Shown: in pieces, positions 1 to 11,983 of the stretch
Layout: each line of letters starts with the position of its first letter
Numbering within the stretch: position 1 is the first letter of the stretch
Assembly: GCA_963772955.1 (NCBI GenBank)
Contig: CAVYZF010000009.1
Coordinates: 620,001 to 684,000, forward strand
Length of the DNA: 64,000 nucleotides
Source: Gp6-AA40 sp963772955
GTDB lineage: Bacteria; Acidobacteriota; Vicinamibacteria; Vicinamibacterales; UBA2999
Direction: 5' to 3'
Made by a program: the position numbers and the translations under genes
The notes under the pieces: model-generated
What the model saw: the letters and a program-made list of their open reading frames with translations, nothing else
Databases searched by the model: none
Told to the model about the DNA's origin: nothing

Positions 1-594
1 GATCCGTCCGTGGGGACAATGATGATTGTTGACGGCGAAATCGCCGCGCGTGCGCTCGGATCCGAGGTCGGCTTTGTGCAGACCTACATGCAGGGCTTCT
101 CCTATCACCGGCTGCCAGCGCAGCGTCGTGTCGTCCTCGCGCTCGGAGCCCGCGTCGGCCTGGCGCACGGGTTCTTGCGTGATCTCGCTGGCGAGATCGT
201 TCAAGACCTACCAGCCAGCGAGCGGTTCTTCGCTGGCGGCGATACGACGGTACGTGGATTCACACTCGATCGTCTCGGCGACGAGGAGACCATCACGCCA
301 GCCGGGTTTCCGACGGGTGGCAACAGCGTGATCGTCCTCAACAGCGAGCTGCGCATCGCCGTGCTGGGGCCGTTGACGGCGACCGGCTTCGTCGATGCCG
401 GCAACGTGTTCCTCAGGGCGAGCGATCTCGACTTCACGAATCTCCGCACGAGCGCAGGCTTTGGCGTCATGTACCGGTCACCGGTTGGACCGATTCGGAT
501 CGACCTTGGATTCAACCTCGACCCGCGCGAGCTTCATCCTGGCGTCCAGGAACGAAGCCGAGTCCTGCATATCCTGCTCGGGCAGCCCTTCTGA
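1..594 (+). CDS. Omp85/BamA-family outer-membrane barrel, C-terminal part (5' end outside window)
   Basis: The reading frame is open from base 1, so only the last 197 residues are present. They look like the C-terminal beta-barrel of an Omp85 protein (BamA/TamA), which inserts proteins into the outer membrane. The support is the 'VRGF' signature in GGDTTVRGF, followed by alternating strands (SELRIAV, GFVDAGNVF, GFGVMYRSPVGPIRIDLGF) and a terminal aromatic residue (LGQPF-stop), the usual C-terminal barrel signal. The next gene is a SurA-N-like exported protein, which fits an envelope-biogenesis pair. BamA and TamA cannot be told apart without the POTRA domains. Confidence 0.88.
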   Translation, partial: DPSVGTMMIVDGEIAARALGSEVGFVQTYMQGFSYHRLPAQRRVVLALGARVGLAHGFLRDLAGEIVQDLPASERFFAGGDTTVRGFTLDRLGDEETITPAGFPTGGNSVIVLNSELRIAVLGPLTATGFVDAGNVFLRASDLDFTNLRTSAGFGVMYRSPVGPIRIDLGFNLDPRELHPGVQERSRVLHILLGQPF

Positions 595-601
595 CCCTCG
601 T

Positions 602-694
602 AATGCAGAATGCAAAATTCAAAATGCAAATCATGAGCGCCACAACCGCACGAATCGGGTTGTGTTTGCATTTTGCATTTTGCCTTTTGAATTA
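602..694. repeat. Inverted heptamer array, ATGCAAA family (copy 1)
   Basis: The left arm (602-630) is built from imperfect ATGCAAA units and the right arm (about 666-694) from TTTGCAT units. The arms are reverse complements with few mismatches. The spacer contains its own small hairpin (CACAACC/GGGTTGTG). The array fills the gap after the Omp85 gene and runs into the coding region of the next gene. The same family recurs at 5614, 20503 and 21694. Confidence 0.85.
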
Positions 695-1283
695 CGGCGT
701 CACAGTTCAGACCCAGCAACTCATCGATCGCGTTCTGGCAAGAGTCGGAACAAACGCGGTGACGATGACCGACGTTCGCGCTGCGCTCGAACTGGGTCTT
801 GTTGATGCTGCGCCAGGAGAGGACCGGCAAGCCGTTGCCCTCGAGCGCGCGATCGAGCGTCAGCTTCAGCTCAATGAAGTCGCGAGGTTCTCTCCGCCGG
901 AACCATCCGCCGTAGCGGTCTCCGAAGAGGTGGCCGCGATGAAGATGCGGGCGGGCGCCGGCCTGGCCGCGCTGCTGACATCGACCGGGGTGGACGAGGC
1001 CCGTCTCCAGCAACTTGCGCGCGAAACGCTTCGCATCCGCGCGTACATCGCGCAACGGTTCGGCACGACCGGACAGGTCACCGAAGACGAGGCGCGGAAG
1101 TACTACGATGACCATCCCGCAGCATTCACGCGCGATGGTGTGCGGATGCCGTTCGAGGAAGCGGAGACGCTGGCGCGGCAGCGGGCGTCAGCGGAACGGC
1201 TGCGCATGACGCTCGACCAGTGGGTTCGCGATCTGCGGATGAGGGCCGACGTCGTGATCGTTGGAAGTGCGAATCCGGGTTGA
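603..1283 (+). CDS. Exported SurA-N-like protein (periplasmic chaperone type, no parvulin domain)
   Basis: 226 residues. After a signal peptide the mature part begins QTQQLIDRVLARVGTNAVTMTD, close to the start of SurA/PpiD N-terminal domains (a 'vdrvvA.VNgevIT..d' pattern), followed by helices. The length leaves no room for a parvulin catalytic domain, so a chaperone or binding role is more likely than isomerase activity (inference). The start is uncertain: ATG 603 or ATG 633, neither with a clear Shine-Dalgarno. With either start the hydrophobic core (residues about 20-31, LCLHFAFCLLN) is encoded by the right arm of an inverted repeat; with ATG 603 the left arm also encodes a lysine-containing n-region. 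The Omp85 gene immediately upstream suggests an outer-membrane assembly context. Confidence 0.75.
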   Translation: MQNAKFKMQIMSATTARIGLCLHFAFCLLNYGVTVQTQQLIDRVLARVGTNAVTMTDVRAALELGLVDAAPGEDRQAVALERAIERQLQLNEVARFSPPEPSAVAVSEEVAAMKMRAGAGLAALLTSTGVDEARLQQLARETLRIRAYIAQRFGTTGQVTEDEARKYYDDHPAAFTRDGVRMPFEEAETLARQRASAERLRMTLDQWVRDLRMRADVVIVGSANPG

Positions 1284-1293
1284 GAGATGCGGA

Positions 1294-2070
1294 CTATGCT
1301 CCGCCGCCAATCGCGACGCGAAGCACTTCGATCGAATTGAAGCCCGCGTGGCTGACCATCGGCGCAATGCTGCTGCGCCGTTGCAGGTAGAGGATCGCCC
1401 AGAACGCGCCCAGCGCCCCGGTCGCGATCGCGGCATCCCACCCCTGTAATGCGTGTCCAAGACCGAACGCGGTACTCAGGACAACCACACCGAGGGTCGC
1501 ACCGCCCAGGTGCCGCTCGAATCGCTGAAGAAGAAATGCGCGCTGCAGTTCCTCGCGAATGCCGCCGGCAACGATGGCGACGATGCCGAAGAGCGCGGCC
1601 CCACCGGCACCGCCGGTCGCGAGAGACTCCAGGGGATTTTCTGGAACGTTGTGCAGACCGGGAGCCAGCGTACGGATGATCCCCATCAGGAACGCGACCA
1701 TGAACACGGCGACCGGCACGAGCATCAGGCCGAGAACGATCTCGCCTCTCAGTGGCGCGCGACCCCGCCAGAGCAGCCACGGGCTGTCGCCGTGCGCGCG
1801 GGTGAGCGCCACCATCAATCCGATCAGGACGGCGGTATCGGTCACGGAGAGGATGAAGACGAAGGTGAGCGAGAGCTGATCCCCGATCCGGGGTGAGATG
1901 CCGAGTCCCGCGAGGATGCTGGCAATCAGGAATTGCGTGGGCAAGCTGGAGCACAGGAGGACTTCGAGCAGCGCCAACACCCGTTGCTGCAAGGTGGTGA
2001 GCTGGTCGTTGCGTGGCACCAGCTCTGCTGGAAAAGGCGCCTCTATTCCGGGGCCAGGGTCGTCAGTCAA
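1294..2070 (-). CDS. CPBP-family intramembrane metalloprotease
   Basis: 258 residues with several hydrophobic segments. The three CPBP (Abi/CAAX-protease) motifs are present in order: EELQR (EExxxR, near residue 172), FGLGH (FxxxH) and HAGFN (HxxxN), together forming a membrane-embedded glutamate/histidine metal site. Members cleave prenylated or membrane peptides, or act in self-immunity; the substrate here is unknown. The longest frame starts with TTG at 2070. It converges on the SurA-like gene (10 bases apart) and is divergent from the response regulator at 2150, so 2071-2149 should hold promoters for both directions; no strong sigma-70 boxes stand out. Confidence 0.85.
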   Translation of the reverse strand: MTDDPGPGIEAPFPAELVPRNDQLTTLQQRVLALLEVLLCSSLPTQFLIASILAGLGISPRIGDQLSLTFVFILSVTDTAVLIGLMVALTRAHGDSPWLLWRGRAPLRGEIVLGLMLVPVAVFMVAFLMGIIRTLAPGLHNVPENPLESLATGGAGGAALFGIVAIVAGGIREELQRAFLLQRFERHLGGATLGVVVLSTAFGLGHALQGWDAAIATGALGAFWAILYLQRRSSIAPMVSHAGFNSIEVLRVAIGGGA

Positions 2071-2149
2071 GGTTTTCAGTCTACGGCAGGGCGCCGACCA
2101 TGTAAAAATGACCAGTCAGTAGAATTCGCATCAAGACGAGGCAACAGGA

Positions 2150-3547
<1,398 letters not shown>

Positions 3548-3563
3548 GGACGGCGTCGTTCAA

Positions 3564-3591
3564 CTGTGAACTGTGAACTGTGAACCATGAA
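3564..3591. repeat. Heptamer tandem array CTGTGAA (4 units)
   Basis: Three exact CTGTGAA units followed by CCATGAA lie between the response-regulator stop and the kinase start. The same heptamer appears in reverse complement (TTCACAG) at 36941-36961, also just before a gene start. Confidence 0.85.
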
Positions 3592-3609
3592 CTTCGGACT
3601 CTCTGATCC

Positions 3610-5592
3610 ATGCGCCTGAGCATTCGGGTCAAACAGATCGTTAGCGTGACAGCCATCGTCGGACTGGCGGTCGTGGCGCTCAGTGCGCTCTACACGAATC
3701 GTCTGGCCAATGTGGTGCTCAGGGAGAGTCTGTCCCGCGGAAAGATGCTCGCCAACACGATCCTTCATCGCGCCGGAGGGATCGTCACTGGTGACGTCGA
3801 TCCCTATCTGGCGCTGCGAGAGGATCAAGGTCTCCGATCGATTCTCGAGTCGAGCATCTACGGCGACAACATCAGCTTCGCGGCGATTGTCGGCACGAGC
3901 GGCACAGTCATCGTTCACAACAACCGGGCACAGGTCGGACGGACGCTCGCGGAGCGGGCCGATCTCGAGGCGGTGATCGACGACACGCCGCTGAACAAGC
4001 TTCGGGTGATCTTCGCCGGCGACGGACAGACCCTTGAAGTGCGCGAGACGTTGAAGCGCGGGGGCGAGAATTTCGGATCGATCCGCATCGGCGTCTCGAC
4101 CCTGCTGATGCGAAGCCAGCTTCGCGATCTGCTCAACGACGCGTTGTTCACGGGAGCCGCGGCGCTGGCGGTTGCGGTCTTCGTCGCGGGTATCTTTGCG
4201 CAGCTCCTGCTGAGGCCGATCCACGTCCTGCGAAGCGGGTTGACGCGCCTCGGCAAAGGCGAGTTTGGCGTCACCCTCGATCTTCCTTCCGGCGACGAGT
4301 TTGGCGAGCTCGGTGACTTCTTCAACACCGTCAGCCAGCAGCTCTCTGCGGATCGCACGCTGCTCGCCGGGCAAAAAGCCAATCTGCAATCGGCCGTCGA
4401 ACACCTCGAGGATGCCGTCGCGCTGTTCAATCCGTCGGGCGAACTGCTCTTCAGCAACCCCGCGATGCAGCCCACGCTCCCTGCCGACGCGATCGGACGT
4501 GTGCTCGATGGTTTGCTTCCCAACGGGCACCCCTACAGGACGCTCGTCGAGGAAACGCTGGCCACGCGCAAGTCGCGCGGTCCGATCCAGATCCAGGGTC
4601 ATCCCACTGAACAGGTGCAGGTGCCCGGGCGGTCAAGTGATACCGGCCCGATCCCGCGTGCGTCGGCGGGGACCGGCCCCCTCGTGCCAAAGCAGGAGTC
4701 CAAGCCCGGGGACGATGAGCTCGTGGTGACGCATGCGATCCCGGGCACGCACGGCGAGCTCATGGGCGTGTTGCTCGTGTCGCGAAACCTCGCGCATCTC
4801 TCGCGCATGCAGTCCACGCTGGCGTATTCACGCAAGCTCGTGGCGCTCGGGCGTCTCACGGCAGGCATCGCACACGAGGTGAAGAACCCGCTGAACGCGA
4901 TGATGATTCACCTCGAACTCCTGCGCACCAAGGTCCGGGGATTGGCGACGACGCTGTTGCAGCCTGAGGCTGTCGGAGCGGCGGGTGGCACGCTGGGACT
5001 CGGTCCTTCGCGGGCGACCGCCCTTCCTGCTCCAGTCCAGGGGGCGCTCGAGCACGTCGAAATCATCGAGAGCGAAATCCGGCGGTTGGATGAGGTCGTC
5101 CAGGGATTCCTGAAGTTCACGCGACCCGAAGACCTCAGGCTTCAGCCCGTCCGTGTGATGGCCATGTTCGAGGAGATCCTGCCGATCCTCGAGACCGAGG
5201 CGACCAAGAACGGCGTCAAGGTGACGACTGACGTCGGGGCGTCAACGCCGAGCGTCAACGGCGATGCCTCGATGTTGCGTCAGGCATTTCTCAATCTGGC
5301 AATCAACGCGTGCCAGGCGATGCCGCAAGGTGGTAGCCTGCGTCTGGTGGCGGGTCCCGCATCACGTCAGCGGGTCGAGATCCGTATAGAGGACACGGGC
5401 GTTGGGATCAAGCCAGAGCATTTGAGCCGCATCTTCGATCTGTATTTCACGACGAAGGAGCGAGGAACGGGAATCGGACTGTCGATGGTGTATCGCATCA
5501 TCCAGATGCACGATGGAGAAGTCGAAGTGCAGTCGACGCCAGGTCGAGGCACGACATTCCGCGTGCTGTTACCTCGAGCCACCGGGGTATGA
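3610..5592 (+). CDS. Membrane sensor histidine kinase (HAMP, PAS-like, HisKA, HATPase)
   Basis: 660 residues. A transmembrane segment near residues 10-30 and another near 177-203 flank a periplasmic sensor of about 145 residues. A HAMP linker follows (to about 255), then a PAS-like region and a proline-rich linker. HisKA has the H-box AGIAHEVKNPLN with phospho-accepting H422. The HATPase_c domain shows the N-box (NLAINACQAMPQGG), DTGVGI and GTGIGLSMV. It is the cognate kinase of the NtrC-type regulator upstream. The lipoprotein gene overlaps its stop by four bases (ATGA), suggesting translational coupling of a three-gene operon. The stimulus is unknown. Confidence 0.95.
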   Translation: MRLSIRVKQIVSVTAIVGLAVVALSALYTNRLANVVLRESLSRGKMLANTILHRAGGIVTGDVDPYLALREDQGLRSILESSIYGDNISFAAIVGTSGTVIVHNNRAQVGRTLAERADLEAVIDDTPLNKLRVIFAGDGQTLEVRETLKRGGENFGSIRIGVSTLLMRSQLRDLLNDALFTGAAALAVAVFVAGIFAQLLLRPIHVLRSGLTRLGKGEFGVTLDLPSGDEFGELGDFFNTVSQQLSADRTLLAGQKANLQSAVEHLEDAVALFNPSGELLFSNPAMQPTLPADAIGRVLDGLLPNGHPYRTLVEETLATRKSRGPIQIQGHPTEQVQVPGRSSDTGPIPRASAGTGPLVPKQESKPGDDELVVTHAIPGTHGELMGVLLVSRNLAHLSRMQSTLAYSRKLVALGRLTAGIAHEVKNPLNAMMIHLELLRTKVRGLATTLLQPEAVGAAGGTLGLGPSRATALPAPVQGALEHVEIIESEIRRLDEVVQGFLKFTRPEDLRLQPVRVMAMFEEILPILETEATKNGVKVTTDVGASTPSVNGDASMLRQAFLNLAINACQAMPQGGSLRLVAGPASRQRVEIRIEDTGVGIKPEHLSRIFDLYFTTKERGTGIGLSMVYRIIQMHDGEVEVQSTPGRGTTFRVLLPRATGV

Positions 5593-6164
5593 CGATGCAG
5601 CGAAAGTTCTTGTATTTCGCATTTTGCATTTTGAATTGCGCGCTGCTTGCCGGTGGCTGCGCAAAGGCGCGCGCAGCCACGGTGCCCGATGGCCCACCGC
5701 TCGCGATGCCGGTGCCTCCACCGCGTGTGTTTGCGCCCATCGGTCCTGAAGAACCGCTCGCTGCGGGGCCCGCAGTTCCCGAGACGCCGACGGCGGAGGC
5801 GCCACAAGTTCCGCAGCGTCGCCCGCCGCGACCTCGGCAAGCCGCTGCGGAGCCCGAGAAAGCCGAACCCAGTCCGCAACCCGCGCAACCTGCCCCCGAG
5901 CAGCCGCGCGAATTGCGCGCGGCATCGACGCCAGCCGATGCCGAAGCCGACAAGAAGATCCGCGCGCTCCTGCTGACGGCATCGCGGAATCTGGGCAACG
6001 TCGACTACCAAAAGCTCTCGGTCGCCGGGCGTGAGCAATACGACAACGCCAAGAGTTTTGGCGAGCAGGCCGGAGAGGCGCTTTCCCAACGCAACTACGT
6101 CTTCGCTGAAACGCTCGCCGACAAGGCCGCGAAGCTGGCCACTGAGCTGCTGGGTACCCGCTAG
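5589..6164 (+). CDS. Proline/alanine-rich lipoprotein coupled to the two-component system
   Basis: 191 residues. A lipoprotein signal peptide ends in the lipobox-like LLAGGC. Then comes a Pro/Ala/Glu-rich linker (about residues 30-115) and a C-terminal helical domain of about 75 residues (ADKKIRALL...YVFAETLADKAAKLATELL). The domain is not confidently assigned; a DUF4398-like helical bundle is possible. The ATGA overlap with the kinase stop supports co-expression, so it may be an envelope-anchored accessory of the sensor (inference). The hydrophobic core (YFAFCILNCALL) is encoded by a heptamer repeat arm at 5614-5637. An alternative ATG is at 5595. Confidence 0.8.
   Translation: MTMQRKFLYFAFCILNCALLAGGCAKARAATVPDGPPLAMPVPPPRVFAPIGPEEPLAAGPAVPETPTAEAPQVPQRRPPRPRQAAAEPEKAEPSPQPAQPAPEQPRELRAASTPADAEADKKIRALLLTASRNLGNVDYQKLSVAGREQYDNAKSFGEQAGEALSQRNYVFAETLADKAAKLATELLGTR
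5614..5637. repeat. Heptamer array arm, ATGCAAA family (copy 2, right arm only) inside a signal peptide
   Basis: This stretch matches the right arms at 666-694, 20564-20596 and 21765-21794. No left arm is found upstream; the expected position is the coding end of the histidine kinase. It is read in frame as part of the lipoprotein signal peptide. Confidence 0.75.
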
Positions 6165-6241
6165 CTCAGCTACCGCTAACTTCAACATCATCAAGCCGCT
6201 AGCCTGTGCGAAATCGCTCGTGGTCCGCGGTAAAATGAAAT

Positions 6242-6283
6242 CAACATATTGCGCGTGCCCTAAAACAAAGGCGCAATATGTTG
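6242..6283. promoter_or_regulatory. Tandem NrdR-like boxes upstream of nrdJ
   Basis: Two decamers match the core of the NrdR box (CwATATATwG) at every strongly conserved position: CAACATATTG (6242-6251) and CAATATGTTG (6274-6283). Their centres are 32 bp apart, about three helical turns, the usual arrangement for NrdR. Together they also form a perfect 13-bp inverted repeat (6242-6254 with 6271-6283). They sit just upstream of a TTGACA element and about 200 bp before a ribonucleotide reductase gene, the classic NrdR target. The nrdR gene itself is not in this window. Confidence 0.7.
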
Positions 6284-6294
6284 TGGTTTCAGGC

Positions 6295-6323
6295 TTGACA
6301 AAGCGGTAAACGGAGCGCACTAT
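6295..6323 (+). promoter_or_regulatory. Candidate sigma-70 promoter of nrdJ
   Basis: A consensus -35 TTGACA (6295-6300) is followed after 17 bp by CACTAT (6318-6323), a weak -10. It lies directly downstream of the NrdR-like boxes, which would place bound NrdR over or next to the polymerase site. The poor -10 limits confidence. Confidence 0.4.
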
Positions 6324-6483
6324 TTCCGGGCGCTCAACGAGGTGTAACGAAGGCAGGATGCCTCCCAGCCTCCAGCCGCCGGGAAAGCCCACAGAACGTC
6401 TCGCGCGCCAACCACAAACAGATTTTCGGGCGTCACCGAAGGGGTAGGTGCGTCCCATTGAGATTGTCATTCGGAGGGAAGCA
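6324..6483 (+). other. nrdJ 5' leader, about 150 nt
   Basis: This non-coding stretch between the candidate promoter and the nrdJ start holds a small hairpin (AGGCA/TGCCT, 6351-6363) and GC-rich segments but no conserved cobalamin-riboswitch box that I can recognise. It ends with a strong Shine-Dalgarno (CGGAGGG, 6472-6478). A structured regulatory leader is possible but not shown. Confidence 0.35.
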
Positions 6484-9348
<2,865 letters not shown>

Positions 9349-9367
9349 TGTCGTTGACGCTATCTGG

Positions 9368-9388
9368 CGGAGCGGCTCAACGCCGCTC
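9368..9388 (+). terminator. Hairpin downstream of nrdJ
   Basis: A perfect 8-bp stem (GGAGCGGC/GCCGCTCC) with a 5-nt loop sits 20 bases after the nrdJ stop. No T-run follows, so it is at best a terminator-like or mRNA-end-stabilising hairpin. Confidence 0.4.
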
Positions 9389-9504
9389 CTTGGATCGATG
9401 CGCGTAAGCGCGACAACGGAGAGACGCGCATGAAACTGATCATCTGGGGCGAGTAAGGTCGAACGACAGGTGGGGGCGGGTCTACTCTGCCGCATCTGCC
9501 AGCC

Positions 9505-10500
9505 ATGAGGGCCGCGGTCACGACGGGCTACGGACTTCCAGAGATGGTGGAGGTGCGGGAGGTACCGGCACCGACGCCCGCCGACAACGAGGTGCTCGTC
9601 CGCGTTCGCGCGTCGAGCGTCTGCTTTGGCGACCGGATGCTCCGAAGCGGCCCATTCCTCATTCGGCTACTGAGCGGGTATCGGCCCAGGCACCCGATTC
9701 TGGGCGTCGATCTCGCCGGCACCGTTGAAGCCGTCGGACCAGGCGTGACGCGTTTCGCGCCAGGCGATGCGGTGTATGGCGCGCGCGGCGACAAGTTCGC
9801 CGCCCATGCGGAGTTCGCGTGCGTGGCGGAGGATGGGTTCCTCGCGCGCAAGCCCGCGACCATGACGTTCGAGGAAGCCGGCACCGTGTTCGTGGGCGCG
9901 GCGTGCTCGCTGTACTTCCTGCGCAGGGCGAACGTGACGCCTGGCGAACGGGTGCTCGTCCATGGAGCGTCCGGTAGCCTCGGCGTGTTTGCCGTGCAGT
10001 TGGCGAAGCACTTCGGCGCGCACGTGACCGCCGTGTGCAGCAGCGCCAACGTCCCCCTCGTCCGATCGCTCGGGGCCGACGACGTGATCGATTACACGAC
10101 GCAGGACTTCACAGGTGGTGGACCGGTCCACGATGTGATCGTGGACGTGCTCGGCAAGGCCGGATTCCCGCGCAGCTTGCGCGCGCTGAAGCCCGGTGGA
10201 CGTTACCTGCTCGTCGGCTTTTCAGGGGGACTCGCGGGGATTGCACGGGCGCTGCTGACTGGCGGGTTCGTACACCTCTTCGGACGAGCACGATTCGTCA
10301 CCGGCGCCGCCGAGCCCAAGCAGGCCGATCTCGTCTTCCTGCAGGAGTTGATCGACGCCGGCAAGCTGCGCACCGTGATCGGGCGACGATACGCGCTCGA
10401 CGAGATCGCCGAAGCGCACCGCTACGCCGATAGCGGTCACAAGGTTGGCAACGTCGCGGTCCTGATCGGCGATCAGGCAGAGCATCCCCGGGTCCTGTGA
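9505..10500 (+). CDS. NAD(P)-dependent MDR oxidoreductase, quinone-reductase type (zinc-free)
   Basis: 331 residues from ATG 9505. A GroES-like fold (residues 1-125) is followed by a Rossmann domain with GASGSLG and VTAVCSS after the second strand, typical of medium-chain reductases. The structural and catalytic zinc cysteines of alcohol dehydrogenases are absent, so it belongs with quinone oxidoreductases/enoyl reductases (NADPH-dependent reduction of quinones or enones; substrate unknown). It lies alone between nrdJ and a convergent gene that ends 16 bases downstream of its stop. Confidence 0.88.
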   Translation: MRAAVTTGYGLPEMVEVREVPAPTPADNEVLVRVRASSVCFGDRMLRSGPFLIRLLSGYRPRHPILGVDLAGTVEAVGPGVTRFAPGDAVYGARGDKFAAHAEFACVAEDGFLARKPATMTFEEAGTVFVGAACSLYFLRRANVTPGERVLVHGASGSLGVFAVQLAKHFGAHVTAVCSSANVPLVRSLGADDVIDYTTQDFTGGGPVHDVIVDVLGKAGFPRSLRALKPGGRYLLVGFSGGLAGIARALLTGGFVHLFGRARFVTGAAEPKQADLVFLQELIDAGKLRTVIGRRYALDEIAEAHRYADSGHKVGNVAVLIGDQAEHPRVL

Positions 10501-10515
10501 GTCTGCCACCGTAGC

Positions 10516-11520
10516 TCACCAGGGATCGGTGCGCTTGGTGAAGGCACGCCCCTTGTCAGCCGCCGGCGTGTCTCCGCCCGTGCAGATCATCACGCCCTCC
10601 TTCAGTTGATCGATCACGGTGTTCTCGTTGCACGCATTGAGGAATTTGATCCCTGCCGCCTTGGTGGCATCGAGGACGCGGCGGCGCACCGCCGCCATTT
10701 GCGGCGACGTTTCTCCACCTCCCGTGTAGGTACCGGGGCGCCCGAGGAGGAAGAAGCCATGATCACCCGGCCCCCATTCCGCGAACGCGATGCCCGGCAC
10801 TCGGACGGACGATTCGACGTTCGCATCGGCGCGCGGATTCTCGATCTTGAGGCCGAAGAGGAGTTCACCATCCGGGTTCAGCGGCCACGGATCGGCGATG
10901 CGCATGTATTCCTGGGCACTCATGCCCCACATCCGCGACGCATACGCCTGCGAACCGTTGCCTCGTGTACCCTGCGCGAGACCGTCAACGCGAGGGGCGA
11001 ACGGGTAGCGGGCAGCCTCGATCATCAGACGAGCGGCTTCCGGGCTTTCGGCGTTGCACAGCAGAATGCCGTGCACGCCGGCGGCCAACGCCTGCTGAAT
11101 CATCCAAGCGTTGGCGCGCAGGGCGTCGGTCGTACCCGCGATCGGCAACGTGACGATTACCGGCGGGGTCGGGTGGCCGGTCCGTGTCGGGCCGGCTTCG
11201 AGCAGCCCGCGCATGAACTCACGCAACTCCTTGAAGTCGAGTGGGCCATGCTCCATTTCGTAGGTGATGTAGTCGGCTTTGGTCGCCGCCATCTGTTTTC
11301 CCTGGTCGTACCCACCGCCGCCGATCTGCGCGTAATAGACAGGCTGACCCTTGAGCCATAAGTCGATCACGCGATTGACGTGCTTGCCTGTGCGGGTCGT
11401 CTGCTTCGGCATCTCCGGCACCGCGGCATTTCCGGGAGACGGCGATTGCTGGGCGCTGGCCGACATCCCCGTCACGACAGCAGCAGCCAGGCCCGCCAGC
11501 AGAACCAGTTTCGTCCTCAT
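10516..11520 (-). CDS. Secreted HpcH/HpaI aldolase-like protein
   Basis: 334 residues. A Sec signal peptide (MRTKLVLLAG...SASAQ) precedes an HpcH/HpaI aldolase/citrate-lyase TIM-barrel pattern: YEMEHGPLDF (metal-binding Glu region), VTLPIAGTTDALRANAWMIQ, GVHGILLCNAESPEAA and YPFAPR. Cytoplasmic members cleave 2-keto-3-hydroxy acids such as 2,4-dihydroxyhept-2-enedioate. The exported form is odd for this pathway, and its substrate is unknown; retention of catalysis is inferred only from the motifs. Confidence 0.82.
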   Translation of the reverse strand: MRTKLVLLAGLAAAVVTGMSASAQQSPSPGNAAVPEMPKQTTRTGKHVNRVIDLWLKGQPVYYAQIGGGGYDQGKQMAATKADYITYEMEHGPLDFKELREFMRGLLEAGPTRTGHPTPPVIVTLPIAGTTDALRANAWMIQQALAAGVHGILLCNAESPEAARLMIEAARYPFAPRVDGLAQGTRGNGSQAYASRMWGMSAQEYMRIADPWPLNPDGELLFGLKIENPRADANVESSVRVPGIAFAEWGPGDHGFFLLGRPGTYTGGGETSPQMAAVRRRVLDATKAAGIKFLNACNENTVIDQLKEGVMICTGGDTPAADKGRAFTKRTDPW

Positions 11521-11613
11521 GGCATTTCTCCTCGTGAGTGGTTGAGGGTTGGCGGCCGAATTTCCCCGCCGATTATGATTCGCGCCGCCGGCCTGTCAAG
11601 CGCGCGAGCATCG

Positions 11614-11766
11614 AATCAACAGAACGGCGCTGAATGTCTTGACCTCGCCAACCCGGTCTGGGGTGACCCGATCCTCTCGATGGCCAACCCGGCATTGTTC
11701 GGCACGATCAGCACCACGAGAACGCCGATGCGCGAACTCCAGCTCGGAGTGAAGTTCAGCTTTTGA
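11614..11766 (+). pseudogene. Remnant of a TonB-dependent receptor (C-terminal about 50 residues)
   Basis: This short frame reads DLANPVWGDPILSMANPALF then GTISTTRTPMRELQLGVKF followed by SF and a stop. That is the characteristic end of Acidobacteriota Oar-like/carboxypeptidase-regulatory TonB receptors (...FGxIxxTRxPRxxQLGLKxxF), including the terminal aromatic barrel signal. Nothing upstream extends the barrel, and the divergent HpcH/HpaI-like gene starts about 95 bases away, so this is a leftover of a deleted receptor gene. The rest of the 11521-11983 gap holds a palindrome (11780) and no recognisable gene. Confidence 0.7.
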
Positions 11767-11779
11767 GGAGTCTGACACT

Positions 11780-11821
11780 GCGTCGCGGGGCGTGCCGGCC
11801 TGTCCGGCATGCCCGTGACGC
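11780..11821. repeat. Short palindrome related to the 14307-14502 element
   Basis: A 42-bp near-perfect palindrome: an 18/19-bp arm (11780-11798) faces its reverse complement (11804-11821) over a 5-nt loop. The arm is nearly identical to the terminal inverted repeats of the element at 14307-14502, so it looks like a shortened or solo copy. Confidence 0.65.
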
Positions 11822-11983
11822 GATCGCGTGCTTGCCCACGTTGAGCGCTTCTTGACCTGCTCGGCACGCCTGCGATCTTCACACCGACCGAGAAGCGCGC
11901 GGTGTCCTGACCGCCAACGACGGTTAGGCAAAGTGCGGTGAGGATCTTGGCCGATCGTTCGTGGAGGTGCTGGGCGTCTCGCG

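Noticed and set aside
6324..6483. Cobalamin riboswitch ahead of nrdJ
   Set aside because: The conserved B12-box sequence and core elements were not found by eye.
9430..9456. Eight-codon ORF (MKLIIWGE) after nrdJ with a GGAGAG upstream
   Set aside because: Too short to support without conservation data; a chance occurrence is likely.
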